From DASZUK01 sp963844575 (GTDB lineage Bacteria; Actinomycetota; Acidimicrobiia; Acidimicrobiales; RAAP-2), in contig CAWJOU010000005.1 in assembly GCA_963844575.1 (NCBI GenBank), forward strand, positions 2,294,001 to 2,358,000: DNA of 64,000 nt. The letters are read 5' to 3'. Below the pieces are notes generated by a model. It was not told where the DNA came from, ran no database searches, and saw only the letters and a list, made by a program, of their open reading frames with translations. Positions 32,018 through 40,116 of the stretch are shown piece by piece. The translations under genes and the position numbers were made by a program. Each line of letters begins with the position of its first letter. The first letter of the stretch is position 1.

Positions 32018-33291
32018 CAGACGTCGTAGAAGCGGCGGTTCTCCTCGAGGTTGGCAACGATGCCCGGGGGGAGGTCCGTCCGGGCCAGCAGCTCGGCCAC
32101 CAGTGAGCGGCCGAGGTCGCGTTCGCCGACGTAGTAGGCGCTGATCGACTGCTCGTAGGCGATACGCCACTGGTAGACGTCGAGGTGGACGAAGAGCCGG
32201 TCGCCGCCGAAGCCGTTCCCCGGCTCCGGCGCGCCGACGCCGCAGTGGCGGCGGGCCAGGGCGCAGGCCTCGAACGAGAGGGCCCACTCGGCCATGAGGC
32301 GATAGTGCTCGGCCAGGGACCACAACGGCTCGGCCCGCCACGGCCGCGCCCCCCAGGCGCTCCAGAGCACCCCGCAGCCCTCGTCGGTCCGGCCCTCGTC
32401 GGTCCGGCCCTCGTCGGTCCGGCCCTCGTCGGTCCGGCCCTCGTCGGTCCGGCCCTCGTCGGTCCGGCCCTCGTCGGTCCGGCCCTCGTCGGTCCGGCCC
32501 TCGTCGGTCCGGCCCTCGTCGGTCCGGCCCTCGTCGGTCCGGCCCTCGTCGGTCCGGCCGCCGGCGAGGAGGCAGATGCCCAGCCGCCAGCGGGCGTACC
32601 ACGTCTCCTCGTCCCAGCCGGGCTGCTCCATGCGCCGGCGGTACCACGTCGCCGCCCGGGTCGGCTCGCCACTGTCCTCGTACGTTCGGGCCAAGTAGAA
32701 CGTCGTCCGGGGATCGTCCGGCTGGTCCCGGTGGTCGGCCTGGAGGAGCGCCAGCTCCCGCTCGAACTTGCTGGCCCGGTTGCCGCCGTCCGCGTGGTGC
32801 TCGATCGCGAACGCGGCCGTCCGGAAGAGACGACTCGGACCGCCGGTCCGGGCCAGGTACTCGTGGGCCCGCCCGTGCCACGCCCACTCGGTGTCGGCCC
32901 GGACGAGCCGCGGCACCCAGTAGCGGAGCGGCTCGACCCGGTAGACGGCCTCGACGCCGTCGAACTCGTCGGGCATCGACCGCTCCATCTCGCCGTGGAA
33001 GGTGTCGTCGGCGTCGAGCGTCATCACCCAGTCGGTGTGCGGCCGGGCGGTGGAGAGCGCGACGTTGCGCGACGGCCCGTAGCCTCGCCACTCATCCTGG
33101 ACGACCTCGCCGGGCACGCCGTCGAAGACCGCCGCCGCGACCTCGACCGTGGCGTCGGTGCTGCCCGTGTCGACGATCGTCCAGTGGTCGAGCTGGCTGT
33201 CGAGCGATGCGGCCAGGCGGGGCAGCGTGACGGCCTCGTTCTTGACGATCATGGCCAGGCCGACCGTGACCTTGGCGCCGGCCGGCTTCAT
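32017..33291 (-). CDS. Family 2 glycosyltransferase with TPR-like C-terminus and a 12-copy GRTDE repeat
   Basis: 424 residues. The N-terminal GT-A domain has 'VGLAMIVKNEAVTLPRLAAS', 'WTIVDTGSTDATVEVA' and the metal-binding region 'TDWVMTLDADDTF'. The C-terminal half has helical TPR-like segments ('DDPRTTFYLARTYEDSGEPT', 'AEPLWSLAEHYRLMAEWAL'). This is the layout of SunS/tetratricopeptide GT2 proteins that glycosylate proteins or peptides. Between two helical repeats (about 245-304) lie exactly twelve GRTDE pentapeptides. ATG 33291 begins 19 bp after the EF-G-like stop, so the two genes may be co-transcribed. Confidence 0.85.
   Translation of the reverse strand: MKPAGAKVTVGLAMIVKNEAVTLPRLAASLDSQLDHWTIVDTGSTDATVEVAAAVFDGVPGEVVQDEWRGYGPSRNVALSTARPHTDWVMTLDADDTFHGEMERSMPDEFDGVEAVYRVEPLRYWVPRLVRADTEWAWHGRAHEYLARTGGPSRLFRTAAFAIEHHADGGNRASKFERELALLQADHRDQPDDPRTTFYLARTYEDSGEPTRAATWYRRRMEQPGWDEETWYARWRLGICLLAGGRTDEGRTDEGRTDEGRTDEGRTDEGRTDEGRTDEGRTDEGRTDEGRTDEGRTDEGRTDEGCGVLWSAWGARPWRAEPLWSLAEHYRLMAEWALSFEACALARRHCGVGAPEPGNGFGGDRLFVHLDVYQWRIAYEQSISAYYVGERDLGRSLVAELLARTDLPPGIVANLEENRRFYDV
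32378..32557. repeat. Twelve identical 15-bp tandem repeats inside the glycosyltransferase gene
   Basis: CCCTCGTCGGTCCGG is repeated 12 times with no base differences, coding (minus strand) for GRTDE repeats. Identical copies mean very recent expansion or continuing slippage. Because the unit is a multiple of three, copy number can change without breaking the gene. Confidence 0.97.
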
Positions 33292-33310
33292 CCGGTACCG
33301 CCGTCGGCCA

Positions 33311-35392
33311 CTATTCGGACGTCGACGCGGTCCGGACGAGCCCGGCGACGAGGTGGTCCGGGACGGCGTCGTAGTGGTCGTGCTCGGCCCGGAACCGGCC
33401 CCGCCCACCGGTGACGGCCCGCAGGTCGACGGCGTAGTGGGCCAGCTCGGCCGTCGGGACGAGCGCGGTGACCGTCTGCAGGCCGTCGCCGCCGACCTCG
33501 GTGCCCTGGATGCGGGCCCGGCGGGCGTGGAGGTCGCCGAGGGCTTCGCCCTGCAGGTCGGCCGGCACGGTGAGGGTGACCCGGGAGATCGGTTCGAGCA
33601 GGACCGGTCCGGCCTCGGCGGCGGCCTGGCGGAAGGCCAGGATACCGGCCATCTTGAAGGCCATCTCCGACGAGTCGACGGAGTGGTGTTTGCCGTCGTC
33701 GACGGTCACCGCGACGTCGACGACCGGGTAGCCGAACGCGCCACCCTGGGCCATCGCCTCGACGACGCCCTTCTCGACGGCCGGGATGTACTGGCGGGGA
33801 ATGGCGCCGCCGACGACCTCGTCACGGAAGGCGAACCCGTCGCCGCGGCCGAGCGGCTCGACCCGCAGATGGCAGACGCCGAACTGGCCGTGGCCGCCCG
33901 ACTGCTTCTTGTGGCGGCCCTCCGCGGCGGCCGGGCCGGAGACGGTCTCGCGGTAGGGGACGACGACGTCCTCCCGCTCGACGGAGACGCCGAACTTGCG
34001 GCTGAGCCGTTCGAAGGTCACGGCCAGGTGGACCTCGCCGGTGACGCCGAGGACGGTCTGGTGCGTCTCGTCGTTCCGCGAGACCCGCAGCGATCCGTCT
34101 TCTTCGCAGAGCCGTTGGATGGCCGACATGAGCTTGTCGTCGTCGTTGCGGGACGCCGGCCGGACGGCCACCGACAGCGGCGGCGGTCCCGGGTCCGGGA
34201 GCTCGACGACGACCGGTGAGCCCTTCGGGGCCAACGTGTCGCCCGAGATCGTCCCGGCCAGGCGGGGCACGGCGACGAGATCGCCGGCGACGGCCTCGTC
34301 GGCGGCCGTCGCCTCGTGGCCGCGCAGGACCTGGAGGACGTGCAGGCGCTCGTCGGCGCGGGTCCGGGGGTTCGTCAGGACGGCGTCGGGCCGGATCGTG
34401 CCGGAGAGGACCTTGCAGAGCGAGACCTTCCCGGTGTGGTGGTCCGACAGCGTTTTGGCCACGACGAGGAGCGGCTGGCCGTCAGGGTCGCACGGCACGT
34501 CGACCGTGCCCTCGCCGGCCCGGACGGTGACCGGCCGGTGCCGGTCGGCCGGCGGGCAGAGCTCGACGAGCAGGCGGGCCAGCCGGTCGACGCCGACCCC
34601 GGTCGCGCCCGAGCAGCACAGCACCGGGAAGACCACGCCCGCCGCAACGCCGCCGGCCAGGCTCGCTTCGAGCTCGGACCGGGCGATCGTCTCGCCGTCG
34701 AGGTACCGCGTCATCAGGTCGTCGTCGCCGACGACGATGCCCTCGACGAGCTGCTCGTGGACCTCGTGCTCGGTCGTCGCCAGGTCGTCGGGGATCGGGC
34801 CCTCGACGCCGACCACCGGCGGGCCGGCCCCCGGCTCGTAGACGGTGGCCGTGTCGTCGAGCAGATCGATGACGCCGCGGAACGCCGACTCGGCGCCGAT
34901 CGGCAGCTCGACGGGCGCGATCCCGGCCCCGAACGCCCGGCGGACGTCGGCCAGCGTCCGGTCGAAGTCGGCCCGCTCGCGGTCGAGCTTGTCGACGACG
35001 ACGACGCGGGGCAGGCCGAGGGCGGCCGCGGCCCGCCAGGCGTCCTCGGTCTGGGCCTGGACGCCGTCGGTGGCGCTGACCACCACGACGGCCATGTCGG
35101 CCAGCATCAGGGCGAGCTGGACGTCGCCGGCGAAGTCGGCGTAGCCGGGGGCGTCGAGCAGGTTGACGCGGACGCCGTCGACGTCGAACGGTGCGGTGGC
35201 CAACGAGACGGAGAGCTGGCGCGACGTCTCCTCCGGCTCGAAGTCGCAGACCGTCGTGCCCCGTTCGACGGAGCCCTGGCGGGGAATGGCGCCGGCGGCC
35301 ACCAGCAGGGCCTCGGCCAGCGTGGTCTTCCCGGCGCCGTGGTGGCCGACCAGGGCCACGTTCCGGATGTCCGACGGCGACCGGTGTGGCAC
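33311..35392 (-). CDS. Elongation factor G-like translational GTPase (FusA2-type)
   Basis: 693 residues with the EF-G domain order. The P-loop is GHHGAGKT (16-23), the G3 motif is DAPGYADF (80-87) and the G4 motif is VDKLDRE. Domain II, domain III ('AIQRLCEEDGSLRVSRND'), domain IV ('QSGGHGQFG') and domain V follow. The catalytic His of PGH is Tyr84, as in actinobacterial FusA2-like paralogues such as Rv0120c, so GTP hydrolysis and translocation may be altered; it is not the housekeeping EF-G. GTG 35392 has GGGGAGGT 7 nt upstream. The 292-bp stretch to pgsA holds TACGAT and the pgsA leader. Confidence 0.9.
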   Translation of the reverse strand: MPHRSPSDIRNVALVGHHGAGKTTLAEALLVAAGAIPRQGSVERGTTVCDFEPEETSRQLSVSLATAPFDVDGVRVNLLDAPGYADFAGDVQLALMLADMAVVVVSATDGVQAQTEDAWRAAAALGLPRVVVVDKLDRERADFDRTLADVRRAFGAGIAPVELPIGAESAFRGVIDLLDDTATVYEPGAGPPVVGVEGPIPDDLATTEHEVHEQLVEGIVVGDDDLMTRYLDGETIARSELEASLAGGVAAGVVFPVLCCSGATGVGVDRLARLLVELCPPADRHRPVTVRAGEGTVDVPCDPDGQPLLVVAKTLSDHHTGKVSLCKVLSGTIRPDAVLTNPRTRADERLHVLQVLRGHEATAADEAVAGDLVAVPRLAGTISGDTLAPKGSPVVVELPDPGPPPLSVAVRPASRNDDDKLMSAIQRLCEEDGSLRVSRNDETHQTVLGVTGEVHLAVTFERLSRKFGVSVEREDVVVPYRETVSGPAAAEGRHKKQSGGHGQFGVCHLRVEPLGRGDGFAFRDEVVGGAIPRQYIPAVEKGVVEAMAQGGAFGYPVVDVAVTVDDGKHHSVDSSEMAFKMAGILAFRQAAAEAGPVLLEPISRVTLTVPADLQGEALGDLHARRARIQGTEVGGDGLQTVTALVPTAELAHYAVDLRAVTGGRGRFRAEHDHYDAVPDHLVAGLVRTASTSE

Positions 35393-35617
35393 GTCCGTGA
35401 CCTCCCCACGTGGGCAGCGCCGGGGGACCCCCCTCCCGACTGTCCGTCCCCGGAGCTTACGGCGCGGCGGCCCGACCGTGCCCGGCGTCGGCCGCCGGAT
35501 GCCGTCGGCGTCCGTGACGGGGTGCCGCCACCGGCCGACGCTCGCCGACCGGGCGTCCAGGGTGGGAAAAGTGGGGGAGAACCGGCGGGAAACCGGAGGC
35601 CAGCGGGAAGCGGATGG

Positions 35618-35623
35618 TACGAT
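35618..35623 (+). promoter_or_regulatory. -10 element TACGAT for the pgsA-acyltransferase-pimA operon
   Basis: TACGAT lies 61 bp upstream of pgsA in a locally AT-richer patch (GGTACGATTTCCC). The -35 region is not recognisable. Confidence 0.4.
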
Positions 35624-35684
35624 TTCCCTTTGGTGCCTCGGCACCGGCCCTCAGCACACCGGTAGGGCAACAAGAGGAGCCTGC

Positions 35685-36602
35685 ATGTTCGACGGTCGCT
35701 GGCGCACCGCCGTGGACCGGAACACGGGACCGGTCGGCAAGACCCTGGTCCGATGGGGAGTGACGGCCGACGTCCTCACCGCGTCGGGTCTCGTCTTCGC
35801 GGTGGCGACCGCCGTCGCGGTCGGCACCGGGCACCTGTTGATCGGTATCCCGCTGCTGGCATTGACCGGCTTCCACGACCTGCTCGACGGCCCGGTGGCG
35901 AAGGCGGGTGGGACGGCGTCGGTCCGCGGTGCGTTCTTCGACTCGGTCACCGACCGGGTGGCCGACGCCGTCCTGATGGGCGGCGTCGCCTGGTACCTCG
36001 TCTCGGCCCACAAGGGCTACGACGTCCTGTTGCCGCTGGCCGTCCTCGGCGCGGCCTCGCTCGTCTCCTACGAACGGGCCAAGGCCGAGGCGCTCGGCAT
36101 CTCGGCCGCCAAGGGCGGCCTGATGGAGCGGGCCGAGCGGATGATCCTTCTGGGCGTCGGCTTCCTGGCGTCGTGGCTGCTGGTCCCGGTTCTCTGGGTC
36201 CTGCTCGTCCTGACCGTCCTCACCGGCGTCAACCGGTTCGTCCGGGTCTGGAAGGCCGCGGAGGGCCCGGTGCGAGCCGAAGGGTCGGAGCGACCGGCCG
36301 TCGCGGCCGGGACGGACTCCCGCTGGCGGGCCCGCCGGCAGGGCCGGTCGGCTCGAGCGGCCGACGGGCGGGCTGGACAGCCGCTGGCCCGTTGGCGAGC
36401 CCGTCGCCAGGAGGCACTGACGAGCCGGACCGGCCGGGCCCGTCGGGCCCGCTGGTCGAGGGAGCAGCGCGCCGGGTCGGCCAGCTCGCGTTCGGGGCGA
36501 CCGTTCGGCTCCCGCCAACCCGGCTCGCGCCAGGCCGGCTCGCGGCAGTCCGGTTCGCGGTCAGCGGACCGCCAGCCCGGCACGAGCCGTCGCCAGCCCT
36601 GA
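35685..36602 (+). CDS. pgsA: Phosphatidylinositol phosphate synthase (CDP-alcohol phosphatidyltransferase)
   Basis: 305 residues with about six membrane helices. The CDP-alcohol phosphatidyltransferase motif is complete (Asp65, Asp68, Gly69, Ala72, Gly82, Asp86, Asp90) except that the usual Arg is Lys73 ('DLLDGPVAKAGG'). It makes phosphatidylinositol phosphate from CDP-diacylglycerol and inositol phosphate in the membrane. After about residue 200 comes a ~100-residue Arg/Gly/Ser/Gln-rich tail with GSRQ repeats, absent from typical homologues. ATG 35685 has AGAGGAG upstream. The next two genes are the PIM acyltransferase and mannosyltransferase, as in mycobacteria. Confidence 0.9.
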   Translation: MFDGRWRTAVDRNTGPVGKTLVRWGVTADVLTASGLVFAVATAVAVGTGHLLIGIPLLALTGFHDLLDGPVAKAGGTASVRGAFFDSVTDRVADAVLMGGVAWYLVSAHKGYDVLLPLAVLGAASLVSYERAKAEALGISAAKGGLMERAERMILLGVGFLASWLLVPVLWVLLVLTVLTGVNRFVRVWKAAEGPVRAEGSERPAVAAGTDSRWRARRQGRSARAADGRAGQPLARWRARRQEALTSRTGRARRARWSREQRAGSASSRSGRPFGSRQPGSRQAGSRQSGSRSADRQPGTSRRQP

Positions 36603-36628
36603 CCGGTCCCGGCCGAGCGCCAGCCGCC

Positions 36629-37564
36629 GTGCGTGGTCTCGTCGGGCCGCAGGCTCGGGCCCGGAGGACGTACCTCGTCTATCGAGGTCTCGGTGAGGCC
36701 ATCCAGCGCGTGCCGGAGCCGGTGGTCGACGTGGTGGCGGCCGTCGTCGGCGAGGTGATGGCCCGCCGGTCGGCCGGGCCGAAGGAGCTGCGCGTCCGCC
36801 ATCTGCAACGGGTGCTCGCGTCGTCGTCGCCGGTCGTCGACCCCGATCCCGACGTCGTCCGGCGATGGGCCGTCCGTTCGTTCCGGGCGTACGCCCGCTA
36901 CTGGGTCGAGGGCGCTCGCCTGCCGGGTGTGCCGGTCGACGGCGTGGTCCGGCGCATGTTCGTCGAGCGAGGCTACGAGCACCTGCAGGCCGGCATGGCC
37001 GCCGGCCACGGGGTTGTCATGGTGCTGCCGCACGTCGGCAGCTGGGAGTGGGGCGGCACGTTCCTGGCCGCCGAGGGCTACCCGATGACGAGCGTCGCCG
37101 AGCAGATCGAGCCGCCCGAGCTCTACGACTGGTTCGTCGAGCAGCGCCAGGCGATGGGGCTGACGATCGTCCCCCTCGGCCAGGAGTCCGGGGGGACGGT
37201 GTTGCGGACGCTGCGCCAGGGGGGGCTCGTCGGGCTCCTCTGCGACCGGGACATCGTCGGCAACGGCGTCGAGGTCGAGTTCTTCGGCGAGAAGACGACC
37301 TTCCCGGCCGGGCCGGCGACCCTCGCCCTGCGAACCGGCGCCGCGCTGGTGGCCGCGGCCGTCTACAGCGGGCCCGGGCGCTCCCACACGGGCGTCATCT
37401 CCGCCCCGTTCGACACCGGCCGGACCGGGCGCCTCCGCCAAGACGTCGCCCGGATCACGCAGGCGATCGCCGAGGAATTCGAGGGGCTCATCCGGCGGGC
37501 CCCGGAGCAGTGGCACATGTACCAGCCGAACTGGCCGAGCGACCGCGCGCCCGGCTCGGATTGA
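36629..37564 (+). CDS. Phosphatidylinositol mannoside acyltransferase (LpxL/HtrB-like lysophospholipid acyltransferase family)
   Basis: About 311 residues. The catalytic HxxxxE motif is 'LPHVGSWEWGG', followed by 'GLVGLLCDRDIVGNGVEVEF' and 'FPAGPATLALRTGAALV', as in the bacterial lipid A acyltransferase family and mycobacterial PatA (Rv2611c). PatA adds palmitate to the mannose of PIM1/PIM2 at the inner membrane face. The position between pgsA and the pimA-like gene supports this assignment. GTG 36629 is the first plausible start; there is no clear Shine-Dalgarno, so coupling with pgsA 26 bp upstream is assumed. Confidence 0.88.
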   Translation: MRGLVGPQARARRTYLVYRGLGEAIQRVPEPVVDVVAAVVGEVMARRSAGPKELRVRHLQRVLASSSPVVDPDPDVVRRWAVRSFRAYARYWVEGARLPGVPVDGVVRRMFVERGYEHLQAGMAAGHGVVMVLPHVGSWEWGGTFLAAEGYPMTSVAEQIEPPELYDWFVEQRQAMGLTIVPLGQESGGTVLRTLRQGGLVGLLCDRDIVGNGVEVEFFGEKTTFPAGPATLALRTGAALVAAAVYSGPGRSHTGVISAPFDTGRTGRLRQDVARITQAIAEEFEGLIRRAPEQWHMYQPNWPSDRAPGSD

Positions 37565-37569
37565 GCACG

Positions 37570-38649
37570 ATGCGAGTGGCGATGGTCTGTCCGTACAGCC
37601 TGTCGCGGCCCGGTGGCGTGCAGGGGCAGGCGGTGGGGCTGGCCGGCGCGTTGCGCGCTGTCGGCCACGACGTCGTGGTCGTCGCCCCCGACGACGACCA
37701 TCCGGCTGGCCCGGTCGACCGGACGACGTTCAGCGTCGGGCGTACGTGGGCGGTCCGGTCGAACGGCTCGGTCGCGCCGGTCTCGCTCTCGCCGCGAGCG
37801 GCGGCGCGGGCTCGCGGCTTCGTCCGGGACTACGGCGCCGACGTCGTCCATCTCCACGAGCCGCTGGCGCCGGTGGTCGGCTACGGCTGTCTCGTGCACG
37901 GTTCGGTCCCGGTGGTCGGCACGTACCACCGGTCCGGTGGCAGTCGGGTCTACCGCTCGCTCAGCCCGCTCGCCCGATGGGCCGACCGACAACTGGCCGC
38001 CCGCTGTGCGGTGTCCGAGGCCGCCCGCGAGACCATCCGCGCCACGACCGGGGCGGAGTACGACGTCCTCTTCAACGGGGTCGACGTGGAGCGGTTCGCC
38101 GGCGCGCCACCGTGGCCGACGGACGGGCCGACGGTGCTGTTCCTCGGCCGCCACGAGCCGCGCAAGGGACTCGGTGTCCTGCTCGACGCCTTTGCTGGCG
38201 TCGCCGATCCAGCGGTCCTGTGGGTCGCCGGCGACGGTCCGGCCACCGACGAGCTCCGGCGTCGCCACCCGGCGTCGGCCCGCGTCCACTGGCTGGGTCG
38301 GCTGGACGACGCCGAGGTGGCCTCCCGGCTGGCCGGCGCGGACGTCCTCTGCGCACCGTCGCTCGGCGGTGAGTCGTTCGGCATGGTCCTCCTCGAGGGC
38401 ATGGCGGCCGGGTGCACCGTCGTCGCCTCCGATATCCCCGGGTACCGAGCCGCGACCGGCGGTCATGCCGTCCTCGTGCCGCCGGCCGACCCGTTGGCGC
38501 TCGGGCAGGCCGTCGCTCGTGCGCTCAGTATGGATCGCGCCGCCCGGGAGTCGGCCGACCAGGCCGCCGTTGCGCACGCCGGGCAGTGGTCGATGGCCCG
38601 GCTGGCCGACCGGTACGCCGAGATCTACCGACGGGTGGTCGCCGGCTGA
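37570..38649 (+). CDS. pimA: GT4 glycosyltransferase, phosphatidylinositol alpha-mannosyltransferase-like
   Basis: 359 residues of GT-B fold. The N-terminal Gly-rich acceptor loop is 'SLSRPGGVQGQAVGLAGALR', with 'VVHLHEPLAPVVGYGCL', 'FNGVDVERFAG', 'LFLGRHEPRKGLGVLLDAF' and the donor-site E-x7-E in 'GGESFGMVLLEGMA'. This matches PimA, which transfers the first mannose from GDP-mannose to phosphatidylinositol on the cytoplasmic face. ATG 37570 begins five bases after the acyltransferase stop, so pgsA, the acyltransferase and pimA form one operon. Confidence 0.88.
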   Translation: MRVAMVCPYSLSRPGGVQGQAVGLAGALRAVGHDVVVVAPDDDHPAGPVDRTTFSVGRTWAVRSNGSVAPVSLSPRAAARARGFVRDYGADVVHLHEPLAPVVGYGCLVHGSVPVVGTYHRSGGSRVYRSLSPLARWADRQLAARCAVSEAARETIRATTGAEYDVLFNGVDVERFAGAPPWPTDGPTVLFLGRHEPRKGLGVLLDAFAGVADPAVLWVAGDGPATDELRRRHPASARVHWLGRLDDAEVASRLAGADVLCAPSLGGESFGMVLLEGMAAGCTVVASDIPGYRAATGGHAVLVPPADPLALGQAVARALSMDRAARESADQAAVAHAGQWSMARLADRYAEIYRRVVAG

Positions 38650-38722
38650 CGGCGATGCTCGCGTCGGCGGTGCCGGCGACCGTCCCAGGGGTCGGGCAGG
38701 GGGCGGGTAATCTGGCCGGCGC

Positions 38723-40069
38723 ATGACCGATCCGCCGTCGACGCCTGACCGCCCCGGATCGTCCGGCGGCGACGGCCGCGGGCCAGCGCGCCCTCCCGGA
38801 GGCGGAGGGGGCGGCAGCGGCAATAGCGGCAGCGGCAACGGCGGTGCTGGCGGGGCTAGCGGCCAGTCCGGCGGGGGGTCGTCGAGGAACCGGTCCCGTC
38901 ATCGGTCGCGGTCCCGGGGTTCCGGCGGCGGCGGTGGCGGTGGCGGTGGCGGGCCCAGTGGAGCCGGCGGGTCCGGCAGCGGCGGCGGCAACCGATCTGG
39001 CGGCTCGAGCGGCTCGGGTGGCGGCCGATCGGGCAGCCAAGGCCGTTCTGGCGGCGGAGGTGGCGGTGGCGGCCGGGGCAACGGCGGGCGCGGCGGTGGA
39101 TCGGCCAATCGGTCCCGGTCGGGCGGCTCGACGTCGGGCAGCCGGCGCGGCCCGGGGAGCCAGGCCCGGGCGCAGGGGGGCGACCGGTCGCGGCCGCGTC
39201 CCGGCGGGCCCGAACCAGCGGTCGCTGCTCGAGTAGCCGCAACGACCTCGACGCCCACCGAGACGGACGGCGCGGCGGCGGGGGCCGGCCAGCGGGAGGT
39301 GCGGGCCAACCGACGCCGGGCCCGGCTGCTGTTCGCGGCCGGTGGTGTTTTGCCGGGCCTGCTGCTCGGGGTCATCCTCGGCGCGGCGCTCGGGCTGATC
39401 GTCGGCGTGGTGGCGGCCGTCGTCGCGCTCGTGGTGACCGCACTGTCGATCGAACGATCGGCCCGGACCGTCGCGCTGCGAGCGCTCGGCGGCGGACCGG
39501 TCGACGAGGACGACTATCCGAGACTGGCCAACCTGGTCGAAGGGTTGTGCGCGTCGTTCGGCGTGGCGCGACCCGAACTGTGGATCGTCGTCGACCACGT
39601 GCCGAACGCGTGCACGATCGGCGACCGCCACGGCCGGAACGTCCTCGTCGTCACCAGCGGGCTCGAGGATCGGCTCGGCCTGATCGAGATGGAGGGCATC
39701 GTCGCCCACGAGCTGGCCCACGTGAAAGTGGGTGACCCCGTCGTCTCGGCCGCCGCCGTGGCCGTCGTCGGTCCGCTGGCCAGGCTGACCGGCAATGACC
39801 GGCTCCTGCACGCCGCGGTGGGCCGGGGTCGCGAGTACCGGGCCGACCAGCTCGCCGCGTTGACCGTGCGCTACCCGCCCGGCCTCGGCGAGGCCCTGGA
39901 CGTCCTCGAGCAAGGGCCACCGCCGGCGTCGACGTCGATCTTCACCGGCCGACGCTGGCCGGCCACCCGGTGGCTCTGGGTCGATCCGATGGTCGGCGAC
40001 CGCGGGACCGCGGCCCCGGGCGAGCTCGACGCCACGACTGTCCGTCGGAGCGCCCTGGCCGAGTGGTAG
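38723..40069 (+). CDS. M48-family zinc metalloprotease with long Gly/Ser/Arg-rich N-terminus
   Basis: 448 residues. Residues 1-165 are disordered and made almost wholly of Gly, Ser, Arg and Asn with RGG/GSGGG runs. Two transmembrane helices (about 208-245) follow, then an HtpX-like peptidase domain with HELAH (329-333) and the third zinc ligand Glu in 'GREYRADQLAA'. HtpX-type enzymes degrade misfolded membrane proteins with the active site in the cytoplasm. The low-complexity N-terminus is unusual for the family. ATG 38723 lies nine bases after TAATCT, so the leader is minimal. Confidence 0.85.
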   Translation: MTDPPSTPDRPGSSGGDGRGPARPPGGGGGGSGNSGSGNGGAGGASGQSGGGSSRNRSRHRSRSRGSGGGGGGGGGGPSGAGGSGSGGGNRSGGSSGSGGGRSGSQGRSGGGGGGGGRGNGGRGGGSANRSRSGGSTSGSRRGPGSQARAQGGDRSRPRPGGPEPAVAARVAATTSTPTETDGAAAGAGQREVRANRRRARLLFAAGGVLPGLLLGVILGAALGLIVGVVAAVVALVVTALSIERSARTVALRALGGGPVDEDDYPRLANLVEGLCASFGVARPELWIVVDHVPNACTIGDRHGRNVLVVTSGLEDRLGLIEMEGIVAHELAHVKVGDPVVSAAAVAVVGPLARLTGNDRLLHAAVGRGREYRADQLAALTVRYPPGLGEALDVLEQGPPPASTSIFTGRRWPATRWLWVDPMVGDRGTAAPGELDATTVRRSALAEW

Positions 40070-40071
40070 GC

Positions 40072-40100
40072 GCCCGCTGGCGCTGTCCGGTGCAGCGGGC
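40072..40100. terminator. Inverted repeat between the M48 gene and pdxS (terminator or operator)
   Basis: GCCCGCT and AGCGGGC are perfectly complementary across a 15-base spacer, starting two bases after the M48 stop codon. No T-run follows. The right arm ends four bases before the pdxS -10 box, so it could equally be a regulatory site for pdxST. Confidence 0.4.
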
Positions 40101-40104
40101 TCGG

Positions 40105-40110
40105 TAGGAT
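40105..40110 (+). promoter_or_regulatory. -10 element TAGGAT of a leaderless pdxS promoter
   Basis: TAGGAT is followed by GGTCGG and then the ATG at 40117, so transcription should start at or near the start codon. Confidence 0.55.
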
Positions 40111-40116
40111 GGTCGG

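Noticed and set aside
32378..32557. Possible CRISPR array
   Set aside because: The 15-bp units abut directly with no spacers, lie in frame inside a glycosyltransferase gene, and no cas genes are nearby.
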